Shown piece by piece: positions 26,071-33,683 of a stretch of DNA of 64,000 nucleotides (the stretch's first letter is position 1; every line of letters starts with the position of its first letter). The stretch is from Streptomyces sp. HD. GTDB lineage: Bacteria; Actinomycetota; Actinomycetes; Streptomycetales; Streptomycetaceae. The stretch covers positions 1 to 64,000 of the forward strand of contig NZ_JAQMYP010000050.1 in assembly GCF_028369295.1 (NCBI RefSeq), given 5' to 3'. The notes under the pieces are model-generated. The model was not told where the DNA came from, did no database searches, and saw only the letters and a program-made list of their open reading frames with translations. Made by a program: the position numbers and the translations under genes.

Positions 26071-27186
26071 GTGAGTGCGACAGCCGGCGCCGTCTGGGGC
26101 CGTACCGAACAGCAGGACTTCCGTAGCCGGGTGCGTGGCACGCTGCTCGGCGTGGCCGTCGGGGACGCCCTCGGGGCGCCCGTCGACGCGCTCGGGCTGG
26201 AGGAGATCCAGGAGCAGTACGGCGCCGAGGGCCTCGCCGATCTCGGGTTCGGGTACGGCCGACGCGGTGCCGTGAGCCACCTCACGCAGCTGACCCTGTT
26301 CTCGGTCGACGGCCTGATAAGAGCCCAGGTGAGGCGGGACACCGGCGCCTGGCATCCGCCGACCGACCTGCACCGGGCGTATCTGCGCTGGGCCGCCACC
26401 CAGCGGGACTGGGGACCCGACGAGCGTCGCAAGGACGATGGCTGGCTGGCCCGCGAGGAGTGGCTGTACGCCCGCCGGGACCCGACGCGCGCCCTTCTGC
26501 TCGGCCTCGGTGACGACACCATGGGCACGCTGGAGTCGCCCAAGAACGCCGCCGAGCTCGGACCGGAGGCGGTCGCCCGTTCCGCGCCCTTCGGACTGCT
26601 CGTCGGCTGGGAGCCGCAGCTCGTCATCCAACTCGCCGTGGAGTGCGCGACGCAGACCCACGGCCACCCCGTCGCCTACCTGTCGGCGGGTGCGTATGCG
26701 GTGATCGTGCACGGGCTCGCCTGCGGGGAGAGCCTCGACGGCGCCGTACAGCGGGCCCTGGCACTGCTCGCCCTGCGGCCCGGGCACGAGCCCGTGTCCG
26801 ACGCGTTGCAGCATGCGCTGGGCGCCGTACGGCAGGGCATGCCCAGCCCGGCCCGGGTGGAGGAACTCGCGGCCGACGGCTCGGCGGACGGACTGCTCGC
26901 GGCCTCCGTGTACTGCGCCCTGGTCGGCGAGGACGTCCGGCACGGGCTCTGCCTCGCCGTGAACCACGACGGCCCCTCCGCCGCCGCGGCTGCCCTCACC
27001 GGCGGCCTGCTCGGCGCCCTGCACGGCGAGACGGCCCTCCCCCCGGCCTGGCTGGCCGAACTGGAAGGCCGCCCCACCATCCTCGAACTGGCCGACGACT
27101 TCGCCATGGAAATGACCCAGGGCCCCGCACTGCACGGACCGGCCGGCTCGGCACCGGGTTGGCTGGCCCGGTACCCGCGCGCCTGA
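26071..27186 (+). CDS. ADP-ribosylglycohydrolase-fold protein, probably lacking catalytic metal ligands
   Basis: A 371-aa protein aligned by eye to the DraG/ARH family: VRGTLLGVAVGDALGAPVDALG at the start, a central helical core, and a C-terminal GGLLGALHGE. In active members the segment after the first helices reads TDDTQ(M/L)TL and the late motif is roughly DGDSDSTG or GDADT; here these read SHLTQLTL (about residues 69-76) and HDGPSAAAA (from about H299-D300). The magnesium-binding aspartates therefore seem to be lost, which points to a pseudo-enzyme or ligand-binding role. The GTG at 26071 follows GGGGAGG. It sits behind the STAND-like gene and ends before a strong bidirectional terminator. 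Confidence 0.78.
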   Translation: MSATAGAVWGRTEQQDFRSRVRGTLLGVAVGDALGAPVDALGLEEIQEQYGAEGLADLGFGYGRRGAVSHLTQLTLFSVDGLIRAQVRRDTGAWHPPTDLHRAYLRWAATQRDWGPDERRKDDGWLAREEWLYARRDPTRALLLGLGDDTMGTLESPKNAAELGPEAVARSAPFGLLVGWEPQLVIQLAVECATQTHGHPVAYLSAGAYAVIVHGLACGESLDGAVQRALALLALRPGHEPVSDALQHALGAVRQGMPSPARVEELAADGSADGLLAASVYCALVGEDVRHGLCLAVNHDGPSAAAAALTGGLLGALHGETALPPAWLAELEGRPTILELADDFAMEMTQGPALHGPAGSAPGWLARYPRA

Positions 27187-27189
27187 GCA

Positions 27190-27290
27190 CCCGCTCCCTG
27201 ACACCCGCTCCCTGCCACAGCGCTCCCTGGCACCCGCTCCCTGCCACGGCGCTCCCTGACACCCGTTCCCTGACACGGCGCTCCCTGCCA
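27190..27290. repeat. Imperfect tandem repeat of a 15-16 bp unit (GCTCCCTGNCAC...)
   Basis: The unit CACCCGCTCCCTGACACCCG and variants (CACAGCGCTCCCTGG, CACGGCGCTCCCTGA) recur about seven times directly after the stop codon of the ADP-ribosylhydrolase-like gene. Purely non-coding by context. The function, if any, is unclear. Confidence 0.65.
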
Positions 27291-27335
27291 CACCGGTCGT
27301 GCGCCACGCCGGTCGCGCGCGCAACGGGCAGCGAC

Positions 27336-27370
27336 AAGGGCGGCCACCCCGTCCCCGAGCGGCCGCCCTT
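27336..27370. terminator. Bidirectional terminator hairpin
   Basis: AAGGGCGGCC (27336-27345) and GGCCGCCCTT (27361-27370) form a perfect 10-bp stem with a 15-base loop between convergent genes. The outer A/T ends give a weak U tract in both directions. Confidence 0.75.
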
Positions 27371-27395
27371 CCCGTCCCTTCCTGTGCGCCGGACC

Positions 27396-28973
27396 TCAGT
27401 CCTTCGCGCGCACCACGTCCTCCACCGCCCCCGCGCCCGCATCCGGCGTCGGTACCGCGGCCGCGGCCGCCCCGTCCCCGTCCGTATTGATGCGCTCCAC
27501 GATCGCGAGACGTTCCGGGGTGTCCTCCGGCTTGAGGAAGCCGATGAGGATGTACAGGACCAGGGAGACCGCGAGCGGGATGGAGACCTGGTACTGGAGC
27601 GGTACGCCGCCCTCGATCTGCCAGCTGATCGGGTAGTTGACCAGCCAGAACGCGAGCAGGCCCATCGACCAGCTGGTGAGTGCTGCCGTGGGGCCGGAGC
27701 GACGGAACGGGCGGAGCAGGCCCAGCATCATCGGGATCGCCATCGGGCCCATCAGACCGGCGACCCACCTGATCACGACGGTGATGATGTCCTTGAACGT
27801 GGGGGAGTTGACCTGCGTCGCCGCCGCCATGGACAGGCCGAGGAAGACGACGGTGGTGATCCGGGCGACCTTCAGCCCCTGCCCCTCGCTCCAGGTCCGC
27901 GCCCGGCGCCAGATCACCGGCGCGCAGTCCCGGGTGAACACGGCCGCGATGGCGTTGGCGTCGGAGGAGCACATGGCCATGGTGTGCGAGAAGAAGCCGA
28001 CGATGACCAGGCCCAACAGGCCGTGCGGGAGCAGCTGTTCGGTCATCAGGCCGTACGAGTCCGATCCGTCCGTCTTCTGCGACTCGACCAGCAGGGGCGA
28101 CATCCACATCGGGAAGAACAGCACCACCGGCCAGACCAGCCACAGCAGGGCCGACAGCCGTGCCGAGCGCTCGGCCTCGTACGGAGTGGCCGTGGCCATG
28201 TAGCGCTGGGCCTGGTTGAGCATGCCGCCGTTGTACTCGAAGAGCTTGATGAAGAGGAAGGCGAGCAGGAAGACCGTGCCGTACGGGCCGACCAGCGGCT
28301 CGCCGTGGCCCTGCAGCTCCGGCTCGTCCCAGGCGCCGAAGAAGCCGATGCCCTTGTCGTTGAGCTTCAGGATCACCGCGATGAACATCGCGACGCCGGC
28401 CAGCAACTGGATGACGAACTGGCCGAGTTCGGTGAGCGCGTCCGCCCACAGCCCGCCGATGGTGCAGTAGACGGCGGTGATGCCGCCGGTGATGAGGATG
28501 CCCTGGTTGAGCGACACCCCGGTGAAGACGGACAGCAGGGTCGCGATCGCCGCCCACTTCGCGCCCACGTCCACGATCTTCAGCAGCATGCCGGACCAGG
28601 CCAGCGCCTGCTGGGTCTTCAGGTCGTAACGGCTCTTCAGGTACTCCAGCGGAGAGGCCACATGCAGCCGTGAACGCAGCCGGTTGATCCGCGGCGCGAA
28701 CAGCTTCGAGCCGATGGCGATGCCGAGCGCGATGGGGAAGGACCAGGTGACGAAGGACGTGACGCCGTAGGTGTAGGCGATGCCCGCGTATCCGGTGAAC
28801 ATCACCGCGCTGTATCCGGACATGTGATGCGAGATCCCGGACAGCCACCACGGCATCTTGCCGCCCGCGGTGAAGAAGTCGCTGACGTTGTCCACCCGCT
28901 TGTGCGACCAGACGCCGATCGCCACCATCACGCCGAAGTAGCCGACGAGCACGGCCCAGTCGAGACCGTTCAT
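27396..28973 (-). CDS. Sodium:solute symporter family protein
   Basis: A 525-aa integral membrane protein of the SSS family with about 13-14 hydrophobic spans. Typical features: LVGYFGVMVAIGVW in the first span, FFTAGGKMPWWLSGISHHMSGYSAVMFTGYAG (substrate/sodium-site region), and YLKSRYDLKTQQAL in the third cytoplasmic loop. It should import a small solute with sodium; the solute is not predictable. It is transcribed in the same direction as the SDR at 29101, 127 bp downstream of it, with an inverted repeat between. A hydrophilic tail of about 30 residues ends the protein. Confidence 0.88.
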   Translation of the reverse strand: MNGLDWAVLVGYFGVMVAIGVWSHKRVDNVSDFFTAGGKMPWWLSGISHHMSGYSAVMFTGYAGIAYTYGVTSFVTWSFPIALGIAIGSKLFAPRINRLRSRLHVASPLEYLKSRYDLKTQQALAWSGMLLKIVDVGAKWAAIATLLSVFTGVSLNQGILITGGITAVYCTIGGLWADALTELGQFVIQLLAGVAMFIAVILKLNDKGIGFFGAWDEPELQGHGEPLVGPYGTVFLLAFLFIKLFEYNGGMLNQAQRYMATATPYEAERSARLSALLWLVWPVVLFFPMWMSPLLVESQKTDGSDSYGLMTEQLLPHGLLGLVIVGFFSHTMAMCSSDANAIAAVFTRDCAPVIWRRARTWSEGQGLKVARITTVVFLGLSMAAATQVNSPTFKDIITVVIRWVAGLMGPMAIPMMLGLLRPFRRSGPTAALTSWSMGLLAFWLVNYPISWQIEGGVPLQYQVSIPLAVSLVLYILIGFLKPEDTPERLAIVERINTDGDGAAAAAVPTPDAGAGAVEDVVRAKD

Positions 28974-29083
28974 GTGCGTCCTCCCAGGGTTCAGCCCGGG
29001 GCTAATCGTGGGCGCTGTCGCGTGAACACGACAAGTGACTGTAAGGTCAAAGGGAGGTAAAAGTATTCGCCATGATGGCCTGC

Positions 29084-29099
29084 GTTCATCTATATGAAC
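29084..29099. promoter_or_regulatory. GTTCAT-N4-ATGAAC inverted repeat, candidate operator
   Basis: A perfect 6-4-6 palindrome in an unusually A/T-rich stretch directly after the SDR stop codon and about 110 bp before the symporter start. It looks like a GntR/IclR-type site and could give the symporter its own control. No matching regulator gene lies nearby. Confidence 0.5.
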
Positions 29100-29100
29100 A

Positions 29101-29886
29101 TCATCGCATCAGCTCCCCGGCGTTGACCAGCAGTGACTGCCCGGTGATCGCCCGCGCCAGGTCCGACGCGAGGAACACGGCCGCGTTGGCCACATCCCCG
29201 TCCGTGGCCAGCTCCGGCAGCGCCATCCGCTCGGTCAGCCGCTTGAGTACGTCCGCCTCGGGCGCGCCCTCCGTCTGTGCCGTGAACTGGACGAACGCCT
29301 GCACCGGCGGCCCCCACATCCAGCCCGGCAGCACGGTGTTGACCCGGATGCGGTGCGGGCCGAGCTCACGGGCCAGTGAGTACATCGCGCTGGTGAGGGC
29401 GCCCTTGGAGGCGGCGTAGGCGGCCTGCCGCACCTGTGACGGAGCGGCCACGGCGGACTGCGTACCGATGAACACCACCGAGCCGCCGCCCTTCTTCAGT
29501 GCCGGCAGGCAGGCCCGCGTCATCCGCAACGAGCCCAGCAGATTGACGTCGATCACCGACTGCCAGGTGGCGAAGTCGGCGTCCTCAAGCCCGCCGAAGT
29601 AGGAGTCCCAGGCGGCGACATGGACCACCCCGTCGATCCCCCCGAACCGCTCCCGCGCCAGCGCGGCCAGCGCCTCGCACTGCCCCTCGTCGGTGATGTC
29701 GGTCGCCCGGTACGCCGAGTGCGCCCCGTCGGGATCGATCTCCCCGGCGCTCTTCACCAGGTTCGCCTCGGTCCGCGCCCCCAGCACCGCGTTCCCGCCG
29801 CCCCGCACGACGGCCGCCGCGACCTGGTGTCCCAACCCGGCGCCGACTCCCGAGACGACGACGGTCTTGCCGTTGAGCAGTGACAT
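29101..29886 (-). CDS. Short-chain dehydrogenase/reductase
   Basis: A 261-aa SDR with GVGAGLGH as the nucleotide-binding loop, VHVAAWDS in place of the usual NNAG motif, the catalytic serine in VVFIGTQSAVAAPSQ, the YAASK tyrosine/lysine pair, and a C-terminal ITGQSLLVNAGE. NAD(P)-dependent oxidoreductase of unknown substrate. ATG 29886 is chosen since GGGAGG lies five bases upstream and the Rossmann strand follows at once. It is divergent from the EthD-like gene across site E, so both are probably controlled together with the 4-12 kb genes. Confidence 0.9.
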   Translation of the reverse strand: MSLLNGKTVVVSGVGAGLGHQVAAAVVRGGGNAVLGARTEANLVKSAGEIDPDGAHSAYRATDITDEGQCEALAALARERFGGIDGVVHVAAWDSYFGGLEDADFATWQSVIDVNLLGSLRMTRACLPALKKGGGSVVFIGTQSAVAAPSQVRQAAYAASKGALTSAMYSLARELGPHRIRVNTVLPGWMWGPPVQAFVQFTAQTEGAPEADVLKRLTERMALPELATDGDVANAAVFLASDLARAITGQSLLVNAGELMR

Positions 29887-29913
29887 CAAGGCCTCCCGGC
29901 TATGGCGCATTAT

Positions 29914-29928
29914 CTGACGGGGCGTCAG
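29914..29928. promoter_or_regulatory. Palindromic operator, CTGACGGGGCGTCAG (site E)
   Basis: A 15-bp palindrome with the same arms (CTGACG/CGTCAG) as site B, placed midway between the divergent SDR (29886) and EthD-like (29978) starts. The flank TTATCTGACGG repeats that of site B. This links the gene pair to the cluster at 4-12 kb, about 23 kb away. Confidence 0.75.
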
Positions 29929-29977
29929 AGTATGGGCGTCCGAGGCAGGAAGGAAGGCCGGAAGGGAAGGAAACGGC

Positions 29978-30862
29978 ATGAGCGAGGACACCGGCAGCGA
30001 GGGCCCCCGCGGCAACGGCTCCCGCCGCGAGAACACCCGCAGCGAGACATACGCCGAACTGGCCGCCGTCGGCCCGTACGGAGTCCCCCCGGGCCACGCC
30101 CTGATCACCATGGTCGAGCCGCATCCGGGGCACGAGTACGCCTACAACCGCTGGTACGAGGACGACCACTACTACGCGGGCGCGATGGCGATGCCCTGGA
30201 TGTACGCGGGGCGGCGCTGGGTGGCGACCCGGGATCTCCAACTCCTGCGCTACCCCGAGAAGTCGGCGATAGCCCAGCCGGTCACCGCCGGCTGCTACAT
30301 CTCGACGTACTGGGTCACCGCCGGCCGCTACGCCGACCACATGCGCTGGACGGTCGCCATCAACAAGCGCCTCAACCGCGACGCCCGCGTCTACCAGGAC
30401 CGCACCCATGTCTTCACGGCGTTCCAGGACCATGAGGCGACGGTGTACCGCGACGGCGCGGCGGGCCCCCGCGACTTCCACGCCCTGGACCACCCCTACG
30501 CGGGCCTGGTCGTGCAGGTCGTCGACGCCGAATCACCGCAGCAGCGCGCCGAGTTGCTGGAGTGGCTGCGCGCCCGCCATCTCCCGAAGCGCCTCGCGGG
30601 TTCACCGGCCGCGATGGTGACGGTCTTCCGGCCCACGCCCCTCCCCCTGGACCGCATGTCGTACGTCAAGCAGGTCGAGGGCACGGACACCCGCCTGACG
30701 CTTCTGTGGTTCCTGGAGGAGGACCCGAGGCAGTGCTGGGAGGAACACTTCACCGACCTGGACACGGCGGTGGGGGAGTCGGGGCTGGGGAGGGTGGAGC
30801 TGGTGGCGCCGTTCGTGCCCACGGTGCCGGGAACGGACCGGTACGTGGCCGAACTGCGCTGA
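29978..30862 (+). CDS. EthD-like / dimeric alpha-beta-barrel protein of unknown function
   Basis: A 294-aa protein. Two stretches look like ferredoxin-fold repeats: LITMVEPHPGHEYAYNRWYEDDHYY (about residues 42-66), which resembles the EthD N-x-W-Y-x-x-H segment, and LVVQVVDAESPQQRAELLEWLRARH (about 176-200). No signal peptide or membrane span. EthD-type proteins assist monooxygenase or dehydratase steps, but the exact function is not known. The ATG at 29978 follows GGGAAGGAAACGGC. It is divergent from an SDR across site E, so it is probably part of the same regulon as the LLM, amidohydrolase and ALDH genes. Confidence 0.7.
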   Translation: MSEDTGSEGPRGNGSRRENTRSETYAELAAVGPYGVPPGHALITMVEPHPGHEYAYNRWYEDDHYYAGAMAMPWMYAGRRWVATRDLQLLRYPEKSAIAQPVTAGCYISTYWVTAGRYADHMRWTVAINKRLNRDARVYQDRTHVFTAFQDHEATVYRDGAAGPRDFHALDHPYAGLVVQVVDAESPQQRAELLEWLRARHLPKRLAGSPAAMVTVFRPTPLPLDRMSYVKQVEGTDTRLTLLWFLEEDPRQCWEEHFTDLDTAVGESGLGRVELVAPFVPTVPGTDRYVAELR

Positions 30863-31037
30863 AGTGGACCGGCGTTGCGCCGGGCTGGCCGGATGCCGTG
30901 CCGACGCGGCCGGACGCGGGCATGGCCGAGCCCCCTCGGCAAGGACGGCGGGCTGGTCGAGAGGGCTCCGGCTGTGGTGCTTGTGCAGTTGTCGATCGTC
31001 GGGTCGGTCGAAGGGTGAGGATCAGACAGACCGCCCC

Positions 31038-31229
31038 TTACGCCTTCACGGACGCAACGAACGTGTTCCACGCCTCAGCGGGGAACGCCAGGACCGGGCC
31101 CGCGGGAACCTTGGAGTCCCGCACCGCCATGGCCGCCGTGACCGGTGACTTGACCTCGACGCAGGCGCCGTTTCCTGTGGAGTACGAGGACTTGGTCCAC
31201 GTGTCCGTGGAACCCTGACGAATTGCCAT
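31038..31229 (-). CDS. DUF397 domain protein
   Basis: A 63-aa protein that is essentially one DUF397 domain: WTKSSYSTGNGACVEVK, then VAVRDSK-like VRDSKVPAGPVLAF, then AWNTFVASVK. In Streptomyces such small proteins sit next to Scr1/WhiJ-type XRE regulators and behave like partner or antagonist proteins in developmental control. ATG 31229 follows GGAG at five bases. It lies 245 bp downstream of the XRE gene on the same strand, with its own probable promoter in the relatively A/T-rich gap. Confidence 0.9.
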   Translation of the reverse strand: MAIRQGSTDTWTKSSYSTGNGACVEVKSPVTAAMAVRDSKVPAGPVLAFPAEAWNTFVASVKA

Positions 31230-31474
31230 GTTTGCTCCGAATTGCCAGATGTTGAATGGTGTCACCGTCCCGCGCGTCCGGACCGGAACTCCAGGCCGGG
31301 GCCTGCGGGACGATTCACGCCAACCTTGTTGCTCGGTGGCGTGATCGACGCTACTCGCCAACATCGGCTTACGAAGCGACTATTCACTCGGGTGGGTGCA
31401 TATTCCAGTGGACTCTTCCATCCCGCCCTGGCGAAGGTGTACCGTGCCGCATCCTTCCGGTCGGGACAGGCTGC

Positions 31475-32332
31475 TCAGCGGGCGTACTCCTTCGCGATGT
31501 CCGCGATGAACTGGCGTGACTGGTCCACGTTCAGGGCCTGCGCCCGCAGGTGCTCGTACATCACGCTGTACTTCTGGACGTCGTTCGCCTTCTCCAGGTA
31601 CAGATCGCTGGTGACGCCCTCGATGTAGACGACGCTGGAGTCGGCCGCGTCCGGGAACTCCAGGATCGCGTACTGCCCGTTCAGGCCCGGATGCGAGCCC
31701 ATCTCGAAGGGGATCACCTGCACGGTGACGTGCGGCAGCTGGGACTGCTCGACGAGCTGTTCCAACTGGTCACGCATCAGGGAGCGGTTGCCGACGACCC
31801 GGCGCAGGGCGGCCTCGTCCATGACGGTCCACAGGCGCAGCGGGTTCTCCTGGGTGGAGATTCGTTCCTGTCGCCGCATCCGTACCTGGACCCGCTTCTC
31901 GATCTCGGCCGACGCCGTCTCCGGCAGCGCCCCGGCGATCAGGGCCTCCGCGTACTGCTTGGTCTGCAGCAGGCCCGGGACGACCTGGGGGTCGTACACG
32001 CGCAGACTCGCCGCGTCCGTCTCCAGTCCGATGTAGACGCTGTAAGGGATGTCGCCGAACGAGTGCCACCACCCCTGCTGCCGCGAGTCCTTGGCCATCT
32101 GCATCAGTGAATCCACGATCCGGTGGTCCTCCACCTCGTAGACCCCGCACAGATCGCGGACGTCGCGCTGGCTGATACTGCGCCGTCCGTTCTCCAACCG
32201 GCTGATCTTCGACTGCGACACCAGCAGCCGTTCGGCCACCTCTTCGGCCGTCATGCCCTTGAGTTCGCGGAGCCGGCGCAGCTCCTGGCCCAGCCGGCGT
32301 CGCCGGACGGTGGGATTGACATTGGACGCCAC
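31475..32332 (-). CDS. XRE-family transcriptional regulator with DUF5753 (Scr1/WhiJ type)
   Basis: A 285-aa regulator. The N-terminal helix-turn-helix covers about residues 13-68 (LGQELRRLRELKGMTAEEVAERLLVSQSKISRLENGRR). The remainder is a DUF5753 domain with the usual LQTKQYAEALI and VIPFEMGSHPGLNG segments. These are common, usually multi-copy, Streptomyces regulators paired with DUF397 proteins. The GTG at 32332 is preceded by GGAGG at ten bases and gives the typical family length. A 6-4-6 inverted repeat lies upstream and may be its own operator. Confidence 0.92.
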   Translation of the reverse strand: MASNVNPTVRRRRLGQELRRLRELKGMTAEEVAERLLVSQSKISRLENGRRSISQRDVRDLCGVYEVEDHRIVDSLMQMAKDSRQQGWWHSFGDIPYSVYIGLETDAASLRVYDPQVVPGLLQTKQYAEALIAGALPETASAEIEKRVQVRMRRQERISTQENPLRLWTVMDEAALRRVVGNRSLMRDQLEQLVEQSQLPHVTVQVIPFEMGSHPGLNGQYAILEFPDAADSSVVYIEGVTSDLYLEKANDVQKYSVMYEHLRAQALNVDQSRQFIADIAKEYAR

Positions 32333-32378
32333 GGGACGTGCACCTCCGGCTGCCTGCCTGCGATTGCCACTTTGCGTA

Positions 32379-32394
32379 TCTGCTGTTGAGCAGA
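32379..32394. promoter_or_regulatory. TCTGCT-N4-AGCAGA inverted repeat in the XRE upstream region
   Basis: A perfect 6-4-6 palindrome about 47 bp upstream of the XRE start, fitting autoregulation by an HTH dimer. The whole gap 32333-32673 (341 bp) has no gene; apart from this repeat and a somewhat A/T-richer stretch at about 32370-32450 that may hold the promoter, I see nothing in it. Confidence 0.45.
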
Positions 32395-32673
32395 CTGCCA
32401 CCAAGGTGCTTACTACCGCTGGGAAACGGTGGATATGCGCTGGATACGCGCCAGTTCGGAGAGAACGCCGGGACATGCGGCCGCGCGGGGCGGCGGAACC
32501 GGTGTTCCGTCCGTGTGTCACGGACATGCGGTTCCGTCGCCCCGCGCGGACCAGCGGCTCCCGAACCGGGTCTTGGGGACTGCGGTGCGGCGCTCGGTGT
32601 GCGTGTGAGCGTGTCGTACGTGGTGCCTGCTGTTGTGCGAACGGCTCCGGTGGTGCGGTCGTGGGACTGCGGC

Positions 32674-33432
32674 TCAGTGGGCCACGACACGCGCCATGGA
32701 TCCGCGGTGCGGCTGCACCGGAACGCCACGGGCGGGTTCCGCTGCGGCCCTGCCTCCGGGAGCGGCCTGACGGCCGGCCGCCGGGGCGGGGCTGCGGCGC
32801 GGCTGGGCCGCCGCACCGTTCTGGACGTCCATCACGGCGTGCGCGACGAGACCGCCCATGGGGTCGTGCCTGATCAGATCCCGCAACCGGGACCGAGAGG
32901 ATCGCCCCTCGTTCCCCGGATACAGGTGTTTGCCGAGGCCGACCGCGTGTGCCAGGGCGGCGAGCGCCGCGGTCCGCGGGTCCGGCGGTACGCCGGTGCG
33001 GATCGCGGAATCCAGCCGGGCCCTGATCTCCCGGCTGATGTCGGTGTCCGTCGCCTGGTAGCGAGTCGTCGGCAGCACTCCGCACATCTGTCCTGGTACG
33101 GCGGCAACCATGCCGCACCTCTCCAGATGCGAGAGATAGGTCTGGCGCAGCCCCAGCCGGGGCCCGCCGATCCAATGGACGGCACGCACGGGAGCGCCAC
33201 GCCTTCGCAGCAACTCCAACGCGCAGTCCAGTGTCGGATCTCCAGTCGGCCGTGGGGCTACCACGGCGATACGATCCCCGTCTGGGGCTATCCGTCCGGC
33301 CAGCGCCAGCTCCACTAGCTGTGCTCCGGCCAGACCAAGGTCGAGCGACTGCGGCTGTGCGGTGGTGCCCGTGGCCGGGTCCAACGCCAGCAGCAGAAGC
33401 TCCTCCGGAATAGTTCTGCGGCTCCTGCCCAT
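32674..33432 (-). CDS. GPP34 (GOLPH3-like) family phosphoprotein
   Basis: A 252-aa protein. The N-terminus PEELLLLALDPATG and the LGLAGAQLVELALAGRIA helix are hallmarks of the GPP34 fold; later segments include LTDYLRQ-like LRQTYLSHLERCGMV and VLPTTRY. Eukaryotic homologues bind phosphoinositides; the Streptomyces role is unknown, although such genes often lie next to regulators. The last 45 residues are Ala/Pro/Arg-rich and look disordered. ATG 33432 follows GGGGAGG. It is divergent from the carboxypeptidase gene, with a palindrome in the shared region. Confidence 0.85.
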   Translation of the reverse strand: MGRSRRTIPEELLLLALDPATGTTAQPQSLDLGLAGAQLVELALAGRIAPDGDRIAVVAPRPTGDPTLDCALELLRRRGAPVRAVHWIGGPRLGLRQTYLSHLERCGMVAAVPGQMCGVLPTTRYQATDTDISREIRARLDSAIRTGVPPDPRTAALAALAHAVGLGKHLYPGNEGRSSRSRLRDLIRHDPMGGLVAHAVMDVQNGAAAQPRRSPAPAAGRQAAPGGRAAAEPARGVPVQPHRGSMARVVAH

Positions 33433-33498
33433 CCATGCCTCCCCGCGTGGATGAAAGACAGGGTGACCCCTCTCACATTGGTCTGTCGAGAGTGCGTG

Positions 33499-33520
33499 AC
33501 CGGTTCGTGAGGGAACCGGT
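33499..33520. promoter_or_regulatory. ACCGGTTC-N6-GAACCGGT inverted repeat
   Basis: A perfect 8-6-8 palindrome in the 251-bp divergent region between GPP34 and the carboxypeptidase gene, about 66 bp from the GPP34 start. A dimeric repressor site is likely; the regulator is unknown. Confidence 0.45.
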
Positions 33521-33683
33521 AGGTATGTCGTTCTCGTCTACCGCACCAGCAGAGGGTCGCGCACAGGACACTGGTACATGGTTCGGACAGCGGCACGGGG
33601 GTCGTACGGGCGCCGTGTCCGGGCGACGGCTCACGGTTCGGCAGACGCACGCAGGGCGTGCGGGGCACATGGAGGAGGCATCG

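Noticed and set aside
27187..27395. A small gene in the gap after the ADP-ribosylhydrolase-like gene
   Set aside because: Frames across the tandem repeats have no ribosome site or recognisable protein; the region is repeat plus terminator.
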